From: Yimella lutea
GTDB lineage: Bacteria; Actinomycetota; Actinomycetes; Actinomycetales; Dermatophilaceae
Direction: 5' to 3'
NCBI RefSeq assembly: GCF_006715095.1
Contig: NZ_VFMO01000001.1
Location: 434,001 to 498,000, forward strand
Length of the DNA: 64,000 bases
Part shown: positions 40,238-49,181 of the stretch, one piece after another
Layout of the letters: every line of letters starts with the position of its first letter
How positions within the stretch are numbered: the stretch's first letter is position 1
The notes under the pieces: model-generated
Database searches by the model: none
What the model was told of the DNA's origin: nothing
Seen by the model: the letters and a program-made list of their open reading frames with translations, nothing else
Position numbers and translations under genes: made by a program

Positions 40238-41141
40238 CCCAGCGTTCTCGCCGCCAGATCGAGCCGCTCGTCCAGAGTCTTGTTGAACCGTGGGAACGAA
40301 GGTGCTCGGTCGGGGAGCGGAGCGTGTGTCGTGAGCAACTCGGATCGAAGGGTGCGAGCTCCGCTCCACTGTTCGAAGCACACTGCGAAAACCCGCGTCC
40401 GCGAACGTATTTCATCGATTTGAGAAGCAGTGCTCAGTGCTATGCCGCTTCCAGGGACGAGGTCCGCTGAAAGGTCCATCAGCGCGACGCGAATGTCCGA
40501 CAACATGATGAGAACAGTGGTGCCGTCCTCGGATGCTTTGATGAGCGGACCCCAATCTCGGATAGCGGCGAACAAGCGGCGGATCGCTTGATCGACCAGC
40601 TCCGGTGCCCACGCTTCGACCGTCGTCCCGGGCCCGTGTACTGCGGAGGCGGGGGTCGCGGTCGCCGTCGAGAATTGCTTCCCGACCGTTGCGAAGCCAT
40701 CTGAGCGGCTTTCCGTCCTGCGACCAGGCCGACCAGTGTTCGGGCTCAAGATGGTCGGGCTGGGCGAGGGCTGACGGCCAGGACCAGCGCCAGTTCGAGG
40801 TCGACCATGTGGTCGACGACTCCGGCCAGCCCGGTGCCGGAGAGCCCACGCGCCAGTTCGGCCTGACGTTCGAGCTCTCGGTACTCGTAGGCGAGGTAGA
40901 CAGCTCCGACAAGCAGCGCGGACGACAGCATCGCGGCCAGGACGGAGTGGTCGGCCCAGAATCGGTTGGCGGTCAGCGGGAAGTCGCTGACGATCATCGC
41001 CACGAGTCCGGCACCGCACAGCAGGGCACCCAAGCGGGTCACATTTGCTGAAAGACGCCCAGTCCGAACGCGATTCGTGAACCACGCGGCCCCGATGGCA
41101 GCTAGAAGGACGACCACGCAGCCGAAGATCTCCAGCATCAT
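40222..41141 (-). pseudogene. Membrane protein gene with two apparent frameshifts
   Basis: Three overlapping open frames follow one another leftward: MMLEIFGCVVVLLAAIGAAW (with further hydrophobic segments) from 41141, then LAQPDHLEPEHWSAWSQDGK, then TVEAWAPELVDQAIRRLFAA to the stop at 40222. Removing one G from GGG at 40768-40770 and one from GGGGG at 40651-40655 (plus strand) joins them into a 305-residue protein with about three N-terminal transmembrane helices and a cytoplasmic domain. I do not recognise the family. Both repairs are in homopolymers, so a sequencing artefact is possible. Confidence 0.65.
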
Positions 41142-41162
41142 GAATAGTGTGTGGGATTGAGG

Positions 41163-42248
41163 TCAGGCGGACTCGGATGCGGCACGCGCGATGGCCTTGC
41201 CGATCGCGACACCCAGCGGAATCGGCACCGCGTTCCCGATCTGGCGTGCGATGTGCGTCTTGCCGCCGACCCACTTGTAGTCGTCGGGGAATCCCTGGAT
41301 GCGAGCCGCCTCGAAGTGTGTGATCGCGCGGGGTTCCGTCGGGTGCAGGTATCGACCCTTCTCCGGCTTGAAGAACTCGGTGCGGATGGTCACCGACGGC
41401 TTGTCCCACAGAAGTCGACCCATGACGTCGCCCGATCCGGTCGTGTGGTTGCGCCATCCCGGAGTCTGAAGTGCCCAGGGCAGATTGTGTCGGTTGCCGC
41501 CCTCAGGTATGTGGGCGAAGCGGTCCAGTGACCGCGGCTCGTAATGACGGGTCACATGAAGCTCGTGGGTCTCGAATGTGCCGGGGACAAGGCGCCCGTC
41601 CACCTCGGTCTGTCGATCAGGGAAATCTTGGCGGGTGACCGTCTCGGCCACGCCCAGTAGTACCTTCTTCAACGGTTTGTGCGAGCCGACGTGTGTGGGG
41701 ACCGGCCACGCCGGTTCGGGGAGATCGCGGTGGTGCCCGATGACAACGGCTCGGCGTCGCAGTTGTGCAGCGCCGAAGTCCGCAGCCATCAGCACCCACG
41801 CCTTGAAGCGCCAGTCGGCCAGCCACCCACCAGGTTCGGAGGCCTTCTGCAACTCGGCGAACTCTGCCGATTTGAGGAAGGCAGGGACGTTCTCCAGGAC
41901 GAACCATTTCGGCTGGGCACGGACGACGGTTTCTGCGTAGCTCTTCCAGAGGTCGTTGCGTTCGATGCCGACCTTCGAGCGGTTGAGTTGTGAGAAGCCT
42001 TGGCACGGTGGACCGCCCACCAGCAGGTCGACCGAAGGGACCGTGTCCTCCTTGAGCCAGTCCTCGATGCGTCCCGCATAGGTGACACCGGCTCCGTGAT
42101 TCGCGTCGAACGTGGCGGCAGCCAGGACGTCGGACTCGACTGCTCTGACGGTCTCGAACGCAGAGGACGACCGATGGAGCCCTTCGGTGAGCCCGCCCGC
42201 GCCGGCGAAAAGATCGAGGACGGAGAGCGTGTCGCGCTTCTTCGTCAT
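41163..42248 (-). CDS. DNA (cytosine-5)-methyltransferase
   Basis: The ATG at 42248 gives 361 residues. All main motifs are present: I (LDLFAGAGGLTEG), IV with the catalytic Cys82 in GGPPCQGFSQLN, VI (FVLENVPAFL), VIII (AQLRRRAVVIGHH) and X (ARQIGNAVPIPLG); the recognition domain lies at ~190-270. It methylates cytosine C5 in a sequence I cannot read from the protein. It diverges from vsr by 84 bases. Next to drmA/drmB it fills the place of the class 2 DISARM methyltransferase DrmMII, protecting self DNA; with Vsr it also fits a Dcm-type pair. Confidence 0.95.
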   Translation of the reverse strand: MTKKRDTLSVLDLFAGAGGLTEGLHRSSSAFETVRAVESDVLAAATFDANHGAGVTYAGRIEDWLKEDTVPSVDLLVGGPPCQGFSQLNRSKVGIERNDLWKSYAETVVRAQPKWFVLENVPAFLKSAEFAELQKASEPGGWLADWRFKAWVLMAADFGAAQLRRRAVVIGHHRDLPEPAWPVPTHVGSHKPLKKVLLGVAETVTRQDFPDRQTEVDGRLVPGTFETHELHVTRHYEPRSLDRFAHIPEGGNRHNLPWALQTPGWRNHTTGSGDVMGRLLWDKPSVTIRTEFFKPEKGRYLHPTEPRAITHFEAARIQGFPDDYKWVGGKTHIARQIGNAVPIPLGVAIGKAIARAASESA

Positions 42249-42332
42249 CCTCTGGGCCACTGCACAAGGGTAGCCGGCCGAAGCGTGTGATCGCGGCACC
42301 TTCGCGAATGTGTGGGTCGTTACCGTGAGTCC

Positions 42333-42773
42333 ATGTCAGAGCCTGGTCCTGCGCTCGCCGGTGTGAGCAGCCGGATGAGTCGTCAGCGCCGCCGCGACAC
42401 GCAGCCTGAGGTGCTGCTCCGTCGCGCTCTCCATCGGCGGGGTCACCGGTTCCGAGTGGATACCGCGCTGCCGGGTATGTCCCGGCGCCGGTCCGACATC
42501 CTCTTCACCAAGAAACGGGTCGCGGTGTTCGTCGACGGTTGCTTCTGGCATTCCTGCCCCGAGCACGCGACGTTCCCGCGCAACAACGAGCAGTGGTGGC
42601 AGGACAAGTTACGGCGGAATGTGGAACGTGACCGTGAGACCGACACGCATCTTCGCTCCCTGGGCTGGACGCCGGTGAGGGTCTGGGAGCACGTTCCCGT
42701 CGATGACGCCGTGGAAATCGTTGAGATTGCACTCGATTCGGCCAACGGCAGTGACCTACGACACAGGAGGTGA
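42333..42773 (+). CDS. vsr: Very short patch repair endonuclease (Vsr)
   Basis: The ATG at 42333 gives 146 residues, the standard Vsr size. It has the family's SSRMSRQRRRDTQPEVLLRR start, the catalytic and metal-site segment SRRRSDILFTKKRVAVFVDG, and the zinc/active-site motif CFWHSCPEHATFP, followed by NEQWWQDKLRRNVERDRET. Vsr nicks at T:G mismatches that arise when 5-methylcytosine deaminates, and usually accompanies a C5 methyltransferase, which is the case here. It is the first gene of a rightward operon. Whether it serves repair or restriction in this locus is open. Confidence 0.94.
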   Translation: MSEPGPALAGVSSRMSRQRRRDTQPEVLLRRALHRRGHRFRVDTALPGMSRRRSDILFTKKRVAVFVDGCFWHSCPEHATFPRNNEQWWQDKLRRNVERDRETDTHLRSLGWTPVRVWEHVPVDDAVEIVEIALDSANGSDLRHRR

Positions 42774-42788
42774 TACAAGTGTCGAATG

Positions 42789-42810
42789 CGTGGGGCATCG
42801 GCGCCCCACG
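42789..42810 (+). promoter_or_regulatory. Hairpin in the leader of the GHKL-helicase gene
   Basis: CGTGGGGC (42789-42796) pairs with GCCCCACG (42803-42810) around a six-base loop. It ends about 15 bases before the AAGGGG ribosome site of the next gene. It may attenuate or modulate expression between vsr and the large downstream genes. Confidence 0.5.
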
Positions 42811-42836
42811 TCGTCGTTCGTGATCAAGGGGTGCGA

Positions 42837-45800
42837 ATGCAGGATTGGATCGGCCTCGACGGAGCGATAGCTGCTGCCGTGGAGGAGCAGTCGCGGCGAC
42901 TGATCGACACGTACCGGACGGATCCGAAGCGTCTCGAGGAAGACGCGAACACGGAACGCTCGATCTCCGAGGGCGCTTACGCACAGCGCCAATTGTTCGA
43001 ACTCCTGCAGAACGCCGCCGACGCGATGAGGTCGGGCGACGGTCGCTGCGAGGTGATCCTCACCGACCACACGTTGTACGTCGCCAACTCCGGCGAGCCG
43101 CTCTCCGTTCATGGCGTGGAGACATTGATGGCCGCTCACCTGTCGGGTAAGCGGGACGAACAGATCGGACGCTTCGGCCTCGGCTTCAAGTCCGTTCTGG
43201 CGGTGACGGACAGCCCCAAGATCTTCAGCCGCTCGGGGTCGCTCGGTTTCGATCGCGAATGGTCGAAGTCCGAACTGTCCCGGGTCGTCTCGGGCCGTTC
43301 GCACTACCCGGTGGCGCGATTGGCGAGGGCGCTCGACCCACATGGCGCGCGTCGAGACGACCCTGTACTGGACAAGTTGATGGGCTGGGCGACGACCGTC
43401 GTCGTGCTGCCGCGCCTGACGAACCGCGAGGTCATCGCCAAGTCGATCAAGGACTTCCCAGCAGAGTTTCTGCTGTTCTCCGGCCATGTCTCCAGGCTGG
43501 ATCTCGAAGACCGGTCCGGCGGGGCCGCGAGACGTGTGACTGCCGATCGAGGCACCGACGGGCTGATCAGGTTGGACGATGCGGGGAAGCGCTCGTCGTG
43601 GTCGGTGGTCACCCGCACCCACCTGCCGAGCGCGGCCGCTTTGAGAGACGGTGGATATCAAGCTGCCCGGGAGAGCGTGCAGGTGAGCTGGGCGGCACCC
43701 GTGGAGGGCGTCAATCAGCGGATCGGCAGCTTCTGGGCATTCTTCCCGACCGCCGAGTTGACCACCCTGTCCGGGATCGTCAACGCCCCCTGGAAGCTGG
43801 CCGACGACCGTGAGCGCCTCCTCGCCGGAGCGTTCAACGACGAAATTCTGACCGAGGTGCTGCCCGGCCTCGTCTCGTCGGCACTCAGTTCCGTGGCTCG
43901 CCCGGATGCGCCCGGCGCGGCTGTCGACGTGCTTCCAGCACGAGGCAAGGAAAGTCGTGGCCACGCCGACGACATCATCAACGGCCCGGTCTACAAGGCG
44001 GTCGGAGCAGGTCAGTGCATCCCCAACATGGAGGGGCAACTTCGCCACCCGACTCGGGTCAAGCTCCACCCCTCGGATGTGACCGCGGAGGAGTTGGCCG
44101 CCTGGGCGGACGCCTGCACAGATCCTGACGCGTGGGCTCATCATTCCTTGCAGAGCGCTGAGCGACGTTCGAAGGTCTCGCGATTGTTGGCGCTCCACAA
44201 CCGTGGGGCGGTCGACCTCAAGGAGTGGGTCGAGCACATCGCGAAGACAGGTGGAGTCGACGGGTCTGCTGCCGCCGTGCGCATTCTCGCATCCGTCGTC
44301 AAACGCGACCCGTCGCAACGCAGTGTCGCGGTCGGCGCTCGCGTCCTCCTGCTCGAGGACGGAATGCTGGCCCCTCCTCGGCCCGGCCAGGTATTCCTGC
44401 CCGGAGGCAACGCAGCATCAGGTCAGATGATCATCGATCAGGTGTTGGCGGCGGACGCCGGGGTGGAACGCGCGCTACGCACATTGGGCATCGAGATCTT
44501 CGACGACGCGGGGGAGTTGCGCAACGAGTTGTCTGCACCCCGGGTCGACTGGGCGCGGGTGTGGACGTCGGCCCGACGTCTCGAGCAGGGCGAGGCCGAA
44601 CGCATCTTCCGCGAGGTGCTCGGCAGGGAACTGCCGACCAGGCTCCAGGTGCGTACCGTCGCGGGCACCTGGAAGTCACCGGGGCAAGTCTTCCTTCCCG
44701 GGGCAGTCATACCTGCGGATGGTTCACGGGACGCGAACTTCGTCGTCGATCATCGTTTCCACCAGCAAGATCTTGTGTTGCTGTCCGCACTGGGGTTGGT
44801 CGAGCAACCGCATCGGATCGCCGACGCTCCGGCAGAACCATGGCGATCGGCGCGGGCTGCTGATGCACGGGACCAGTACCGCAAGCAGGTACAACAGCCG
44901 CGCTTGCCCGACGAGAACATCGAGATCGACCGCGGCCGGGTGCTGTGGCCGCTGGAGTTCTTCGGTGACCTCTCCGCAGAAGGCCGTGCCGTGCTGACCC
45001 GTATCGCGCTTAGGGAGTTGGACGGCGACGAGAAGTGGCGTCTTGCCCGCGCGGGCGGCGGAAAGTCGTTCTCGGTGGTGGACCCGACCTGGTTCCGACT
45101 GGCGAAGTTCGGCGTGTTCGAGACCGTCGCAGGACTCATGTCGGTGTCGAACACACTCGTGCGCCCGGACGAGGACATCGACGAACGCGATCAACGGTGC
45201 CTGCCGTATGCCACCTGGCCGGTGTCGGACCGGCACGCAGAACTCCTCCGCATGAAGTCCGATCCGGAGGACCTCGACGATCAGGCGTGGCAGACAATGC
45301 TCGACCGGGCGACGGGATGGGAGCCGCCGCGGCGATTCCACCTGTACGCGTGGGCGGCCTACTCAGGTGTGCCGGCCCCGGCGAGGATCAAGGTCGATCG
45401 GGGGCGTGGCCACGCAGAAGTGCCGCCCTCGGACGTCGCGGTGACCGCGGACGAAACGGTTCACCGCCAGTTGGTCGAGGCGGACATCCCGGTCGTTCTC
45501 TCCGCGAGTGAGAACGACGCCGCGTGCCTGGTGGAGTCCTGGGGACTGGATGTCGGCGACGATCTGCTCACTCAGACCGTGAGCAGGGACGCCTCCGGCG
45601 AGCAGTACCGGTTGCTCGACCGTTTTCCACCACTGGCGAACATGCTCGACCTCGAATGGCACGATCTCGACGTCCAGCCGTGCAGTCGGATCGAACTGCT
45701 GACGCGTATCCCGAACAAGGGCGAGGTCTCGTCGCCACTGACCTCTCGCCTCGAGGACGGTGTCCTCTACACGACGGCGATCGAGGACCGCGATGTCCTG

Positions 45801-47465
45801 CTCGAGGTAGGCCGCGCGACAGGCGATGGCATCAAGCCGCATGTCGTCCTGAAGCGGATGGAGGATCAACGCCTCAGCAAGCTGCGAGCGACGATCGCCG
45901 AGACCGAGGACCTTCACGAGAAGCTTGTCCTCGCCATCGGTGCCGATGAGTTGAGGTCGTCCATTCCGGCGCCCGCTCTCGAAGCGATGCGGAGTTCGCT
46001 CGGCCGGGAACTCGAGGACGTCGAGATCGCGAGGCTGTCGATTGCGGTGGACGGCTACGCCGTTCTGGAGAACCACGCGCGCGGCCTGAGACAGAACAAG
46101 CTGGATCCTCCGGCGATGTGGGCCGGTCGGAGCACCGCCCGTGCCTGGGTGCGCGACCTCTGCTTCCCGGCCGAGTTCGCCGGCTTCGCCGGTTCGCCAC
46201 GTGACGCAGAGGTCGAGATCGAAGGTCCGCCGACGTTGGGGCCTCTCCACGACTACCAGGGAAAGATCGCACAGCGCATCCAGCGCTTGTTCACTGCTCC
46301 GGTGCGGGTGAACAGAGGGATGGTCTCCCTGCCGACGGGTGCCGGCAAGACCCGTGTCGCCGTGCAGGCGGTCGTCGAGTACATGGCGGACGTCGATCAC
46401 GATGTTCGTGTTGTCTGGCTCGCGGAGACCGATGAGCTGTGCGAGCAGGCGGTCCAGACCTGGGCGACGATCTGGCGACAGTTCGGTCGACCCGGCACTG
46501 CGCTCAACGTAAGTCGCCTCTGGTCCACCAACGACACGAACGAGCGGGACGGCCTGCAGGTGGTGGTCGCGACCGACAGCAAACTTTCCTCCATCATCGA
46601 CCGGGACGACTGGCGGGAAACCTATGGCTGGCTCCGCAACCCCGCGTTGATCGTGGTCGACGAAGCGCACAAGTCCGTCGGTCCGCAGTACACCCGGATT
46701 CTGGCCGCCCTCGGAGGCACCGTCCGCGTGGCGGAGATGGAGACCCCGCTCCTCGGGCTGACTGCCACTCCGTTCCGCGGTTTCAATCAGCGTGAGACCG
46801 AGACGCTGGTGCGCCGCTACGACCGTCGGCTCGACGAAGGAGTCTTCCCTGACGACGATCCGTACCCGACCCTGCAGCGCATGGGGGTGCTCGCCGCCAT
46901 CCGACAGATCGAACTCGCGGGTTCCGACATCACGCTGACCGCGGACGAGATCGCGGAGGCCGACAAGTTCAGACGTCTGTCGGCACGCGTGGAAGGTCGA
47001 CTAGGTGAGGACGAGAAGCGGAACAACACGATCGTCGACTCACTCGCCGAACTCCCCGCCGACAGCCGCGCACTGGTGTTCGCGACGTCCGTGGAGAACG
47101 CGAAGGTGCTCGCCGCGCTGCTGTCCTACCGCGGTGTGGAGGCGAGAGCAGTGTCCGGTCAGACATCGTCTTCGGCCCGACGGCAGTACGTCGAGGACTT
47201 CAAGGCCGGGCGGGTGCGTGTGCTCACCAACTACAACGTGTTCACCGAGGGCTTCGATGTGCCGGCGGTCGACGCCGTCTACATCACCCGCCCGACATTC
47301 AGCCCGAACGTCTATCAGCAGATGATCGGTCGAGGTCTGCGCGGCCCGCTCAACGGTGGTTCGGAGGACGTCCTCATCGTCAACGTGGCCGACAACCTGA
47401 CCAACTACGGCGGTGAGTTCGCGTTCAAGCACTTCGACCACCTCTGGAAGGCGGACGGCGCATGA
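42837..47465 (+). CDS. Fusion of sacsin-like GHKL ATPase and SF2 DEAD/DEAH helicase
   Basis: The ATG at 42837 has AAGGGG six bases upstream; 1542 residues. The first ~350 residues form a sacsin/HSP90-like GHKL ATPase: QLFELLQNAADAM at ~52-64 supplies the N-box Glu and Asn, VANSGEP takes the place of the DxG motif, and IGRFGLGFKSVL at ~110-121 is the lid. A long middle region (~350-1130) is not assigned. The C-terminus is an SF2 helicase: PTGAGKT at 1166-1172, DEAH at 1275-1278, TATPF at ~1309 and a helicase-C domain with RPTFSPNVYQQMIGRGLRGP. It overlaps the next gene by 4 bases. The role in the DISARM-like locus is inferred from position: sensing or remodelling phage DNA. Confidence 0.88.
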   Translation: MQDWIGLDGAIAAAVEEQSRRLIDTYRTDPKRLEEDANTERSISEGAYAQRQLFELLQNAADAMRSGDGRCEVILTDHTLYVANSGEPLSVHGVETLMAAHLSGKRDEQIGRFGLGFKSVLAVTDSPKIFSRSGSLGFDREWSKSELSRVVSGRSHYPVARLARALDPHGARRDDPVLDKLMGWATTVVVLPRLTNREVIAKSIKDFPAEFLLFSGHVSRLDLEDRSGGAARRVTADRGTDGLIRLDDAGKRSSWSVVTRTHLPSAAALRDGGYQAARESVQVSWAAPVEGVNQRIGSFWAFFPTAELTTLSGIVNAPWKLADDRERLLAGAFNDEILTEVLPGLVSSALSSVARPDAPGAAVDVLPARGKESRGHADDIINGPVYKAVGAGQCIPNMEGQLRHPTRVKLHPSDVTAEELAAWADACTDPDAWAHHSLQSAERRSKVSRLLALHNRGAVDLKEWVEHIAKTGGVDGSAAAVRILASVVKRDPSQRSVAVGARVLLLEDGMLAPPRPGQVFLPGGNAASGQMIIDQVLAADAGVERALRTLGIEIFDDAGELRNELSAPRVDWARVWTSARRLEQGEAERIFREVLGRELPTRLQVRTVAGTWKSPGQVFLPGAVIPADGSRDANFVVDHRFHQQDLVLLSALGLVEQPHRIADAPAEPWRSARAADARDQYRKQVQQPRLPDENIEIDRGRVLWPLEFFGDLSAEGRAVLTRIALRELDGDEKWRLARAGGGKSFSVVDPTWFRLAKFGVFETVAGLMSVSNTLVRPDEDIDERDQRCLPYATWPVSDRHAELLRMKSDPEDLDDQAWQTMLDRATGWEPPRRFHLYAWAAYSGVPAPARIKVDRGRGHAEVPPSDVAVTADETVHRQLVEADIPVVLSASENDAACLVESWGLDVGDDLLTQTVSRDASGEQYRLLDRFPPLANMLDLEWHDLDVQPCSRIELLTRIPNKGEVSSPLTSRLEDGVLYTTAIEDRDVLLEVGRATGDGIKPHVVLKRMEDQRLSKLRATIAETEDLHEKLVLAIGADELRSSIPAPALEAMRSSLGRELEDVEIARLSIAVDGYAVLENHARGLRQNKLDPPAMWAGRSTARAWVRDLCFPAEFAGFAGSPRDAEVEIEGPPTLGPLHDYQGKIAQRIQRLFTAPVRVNRGMVSLPTGAGKTRVAVQAVVEYMADVDHDVRVVWLAETDELCEQAVQTWATIWRQFGRPGTALNVSRLWSTNDTNERDGLQVVVATDSKLSSIIDRDDWRETYGWLRNPALIVVDEAHKSVGPQYTRILAALGGTVRVAEMETPLLGLTATPFRGFNQRETETLVRRYDRRLDEGVFPDDDPYPTLQRMGVLAAIRQIELAGSDITLTADEIAEADKFRRLSARVEGRLGEDEKRNNTIVDSLAELPADSRALVFATSVENAKVLAALLSYRGVEARAVSGQTSSSARRQYVEDFKAGRVRVLTNYNVFTEGFDVPAVDAVYITRPTFSPNVYQQMIGRGLRGPLNGGSEDVLIVNVADNLTNYGGEFAFKHFDHLWKADGA

Positions 47466-49180
47466 CGGAGTTGGACTCCTCGCAGCGCGAGGTGGCTGAG
47501 GTCGAGCCGGAAACGCGGCAGATCGTGCTCGCGGGACCCGGTGCGGGCAAGTCGGAGACCGTCGGTGCACTGGCAGCGAATCTCGTTGCGACACACAAGC
47601 TCTACCCGGAGGAGATCCTGGTCATCTCCTTCAGTCGCGCAGCGGTGAGCGTCGTGCGACGACGTACCGAGCACGTCGTCGACGAGGGTCAGGGAGTGCG
47701 TGTGCGCACGATCGACTCGCTTGCGGCATCGCTCGTGGAGGAACTGTCCGATTCGCCGGCTCCGTTCAAGAGTTACGACGACACGGTCCTGCAGGCCATC
47801 GCGCTCATGGCCGCGGGCGACGATGTGTTCGGCGACATTCGGCACGTGATCGTCGACGAGGTGCAGGATGTCGTCGGTGTACGGGCGGAGTTCGTGCTCG
47901 CACTGTTGGAGGCACTGCCGGACGATGCCGGATTCACCTTGCTCGGTGATCCGCTGCAGTCGCTCTACGACTTCCAGCTGACCGATGACCACCCGATGAC
48001 GAGTCAACAGTTTCTCGATTCGGTCCGTCGCCGCCGGAACGTGGCACAGCGCGACCTTCGTGGTGAATATCGTTCCCGCACAACGGTCGCCGGCGAGATG
48101 AGTCGACTCCGCAAGGAGTTGGAGGGTCTCGATCCGTCGCGTAGACGGCGGCGTGTCGAGACCGCCTCAGCTGATCTGTCGCCCCTGGGAGAACTGGACG
48201 AGGACGCTGTCGAGACGATCGCCTCGTGGCGTGGCCGGACCGTCCTGCTGTGCGACACCAACGCCCGTGCGGCGCTCGCTGCCTCAGCGCTTGCCCGCCA
48301 TGGCGTCCGAGCCGAGGCGGTCGCGGAAGCGCGGGATGTGAGCCACCCGGCGTGGATCGCCCTCGCACTGGCCGATCACCAGCACACCCGCATCGAGCGA
48401 TCCGAGTTCATGGCTGTGGCCGAGGGGGCCGGATGCCCCGACGTGGACGAAGCCTGGCGGCAGATGAGGACGGTGGCAGGGGCCGGCTCAGGCGTGGACA
48501 TCCGCACCTTCGCGCGGCAACTCGCCGGCCTTCGGGGTCGAGACATGTTCAGGCGAGTGCCGGAGAGCCCCATCGTGGTCTCGACGGTTCACCGGGCGAA
48601 GGGCCTGGAGTTCGACAACGTGGTGTTGGTCGATTCCGACGACTGGAGCAACGATCTCGGCGACGCCGAACGCATGGCCTCGATGCTGTACGTGGCAATG
48701 TCGAGAGGCCGCGACCGCGTGACCAAGGTCGACGGCATCGACGTGGGCAGATGGCGACGAGCCGCGTACGGCGACGGCGAGCGGCCGTGGGTCAAGCGGC
48801 CCTTCCGTGCTCGAGGTCTGCTCGGCGTGCTGATGGAACCGAGGATGGCGCGAGCCTTCGGCGCGACGGGGTCAGGGGTCACCGAGACTCTCGGCGCGAT
48901 CGTCACCTGGGAGGAGACCGAGCCCTTGATCGACGAGGCAGGAAACGAGTTCCCGAGTTGGGTGGCGTCGGTCGATGATGAGCCGATCGCTCGCACCGGA
49001 GAGCACTTCGGGCGCTTCATGGCACGGGAGTGCGCCCGAGGGGTCATCCCACGTCTGAACGGAGGGCGGGTCGACGGCTTCGAGACCGCCCTCGGCGAAC
49101 CAAGGAGCGAGCAGCCCGGCCGGCACGGCCTTTGGGTCGCAGCTCGCATATCCGGATCCGTCGATCTCGAGTGGAGCTGA
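47462..49180 (+). CDS. UvrD/Rep-like SF1 helicase
   Basis: This 572-residue protein is a compact SF1A helicase. Walker A is GPGAGKSE at ~25-32, motif II is VIVDEVQDVVG with Asp132-Glu, motif III is LLGDPLQSLYDF, motif V is TVHRAKGLEFDNVVLVD at ~376 and motif VI is YVAMSRGRDR. It lacks most of the 1B/2B insertions of full UvrD. The C-terminal ~130 residues after the helicase are unassigned. It starts in the ATGA overlap with the GHKL-helicase gene and ends one base before drmA, so it is clearly cotranscribed with both. It probably unwinds or translocates on DNA ends in the defence complex. Confidence 0.9.
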   Translation: MTELDSSQREVAEVEPETRQIVLAGPGAGKSETVGALAANLVATHKLYPEEILVISFSRAAVSVVRRRTEHVVDEGQGVRVRTIDSLAASLVEELSDSPAPFKSYDDTVLQAIALMAAGDDVFGDIRHVIVDEVQDVVGVRAEFVLALLEALPDDAGFTLLGDPLQSLYDFQLTDDHPMTSQQFLDSVRRRRNVAQRDLRGEYRSRTTVAGEMSRLRKELEGLDPSRRRRRVETASADLSPLGELDEDAVETIASWRGRTVLLCDTNARAALAASALARHGVRAEAVAEARDVSHPAWIALALADHQHTRIERSEFMAVAEGAGCPDVDEAWRQMRTVAGAGSGVDIRTFARQLAGLRGRDMFRRVPESPIVVSTVHRAKGLEFDNVVLVDSDDWSNDLGDAERMASMLYVAMSRGRDRVTKVDGIDVGRWRRAAYGDGERPWVKRPFRARGLLGVLMEPRMARAFGATGSGVTETLGAIVTWEETEPLIDEAGNEFPSWVASVDDEPIARTGEHFGRFMARECARGVIPRLNGGRVDGFETALGEPRSEQPGRHGLWVAARISGSVDLEWS

Positions 49181-49181
49181 C

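Noticed and set aside
40222..41457. A 411-codon leftward protein as a single real gene
   Set aside because: Only its last ~130 codons look like protein. The upstream part reads the methyltransferase end and the membrane gene in the wrong frame.
41163..42773. A simple orphan Dcm/Vsr pair unrelated to the helicases
   Set aside because: vsr is tightly followed by the large operon and the methylase family matches the DISARM class 2 type. Kept as an alternative rather than the main reading.
43304..46670. Long antisense open frames opposite the GHKL-helicase gene (for example 45363-46670)
   Set aside because: They are codon-bias shadows with no recognisable domain and no ribosome site.
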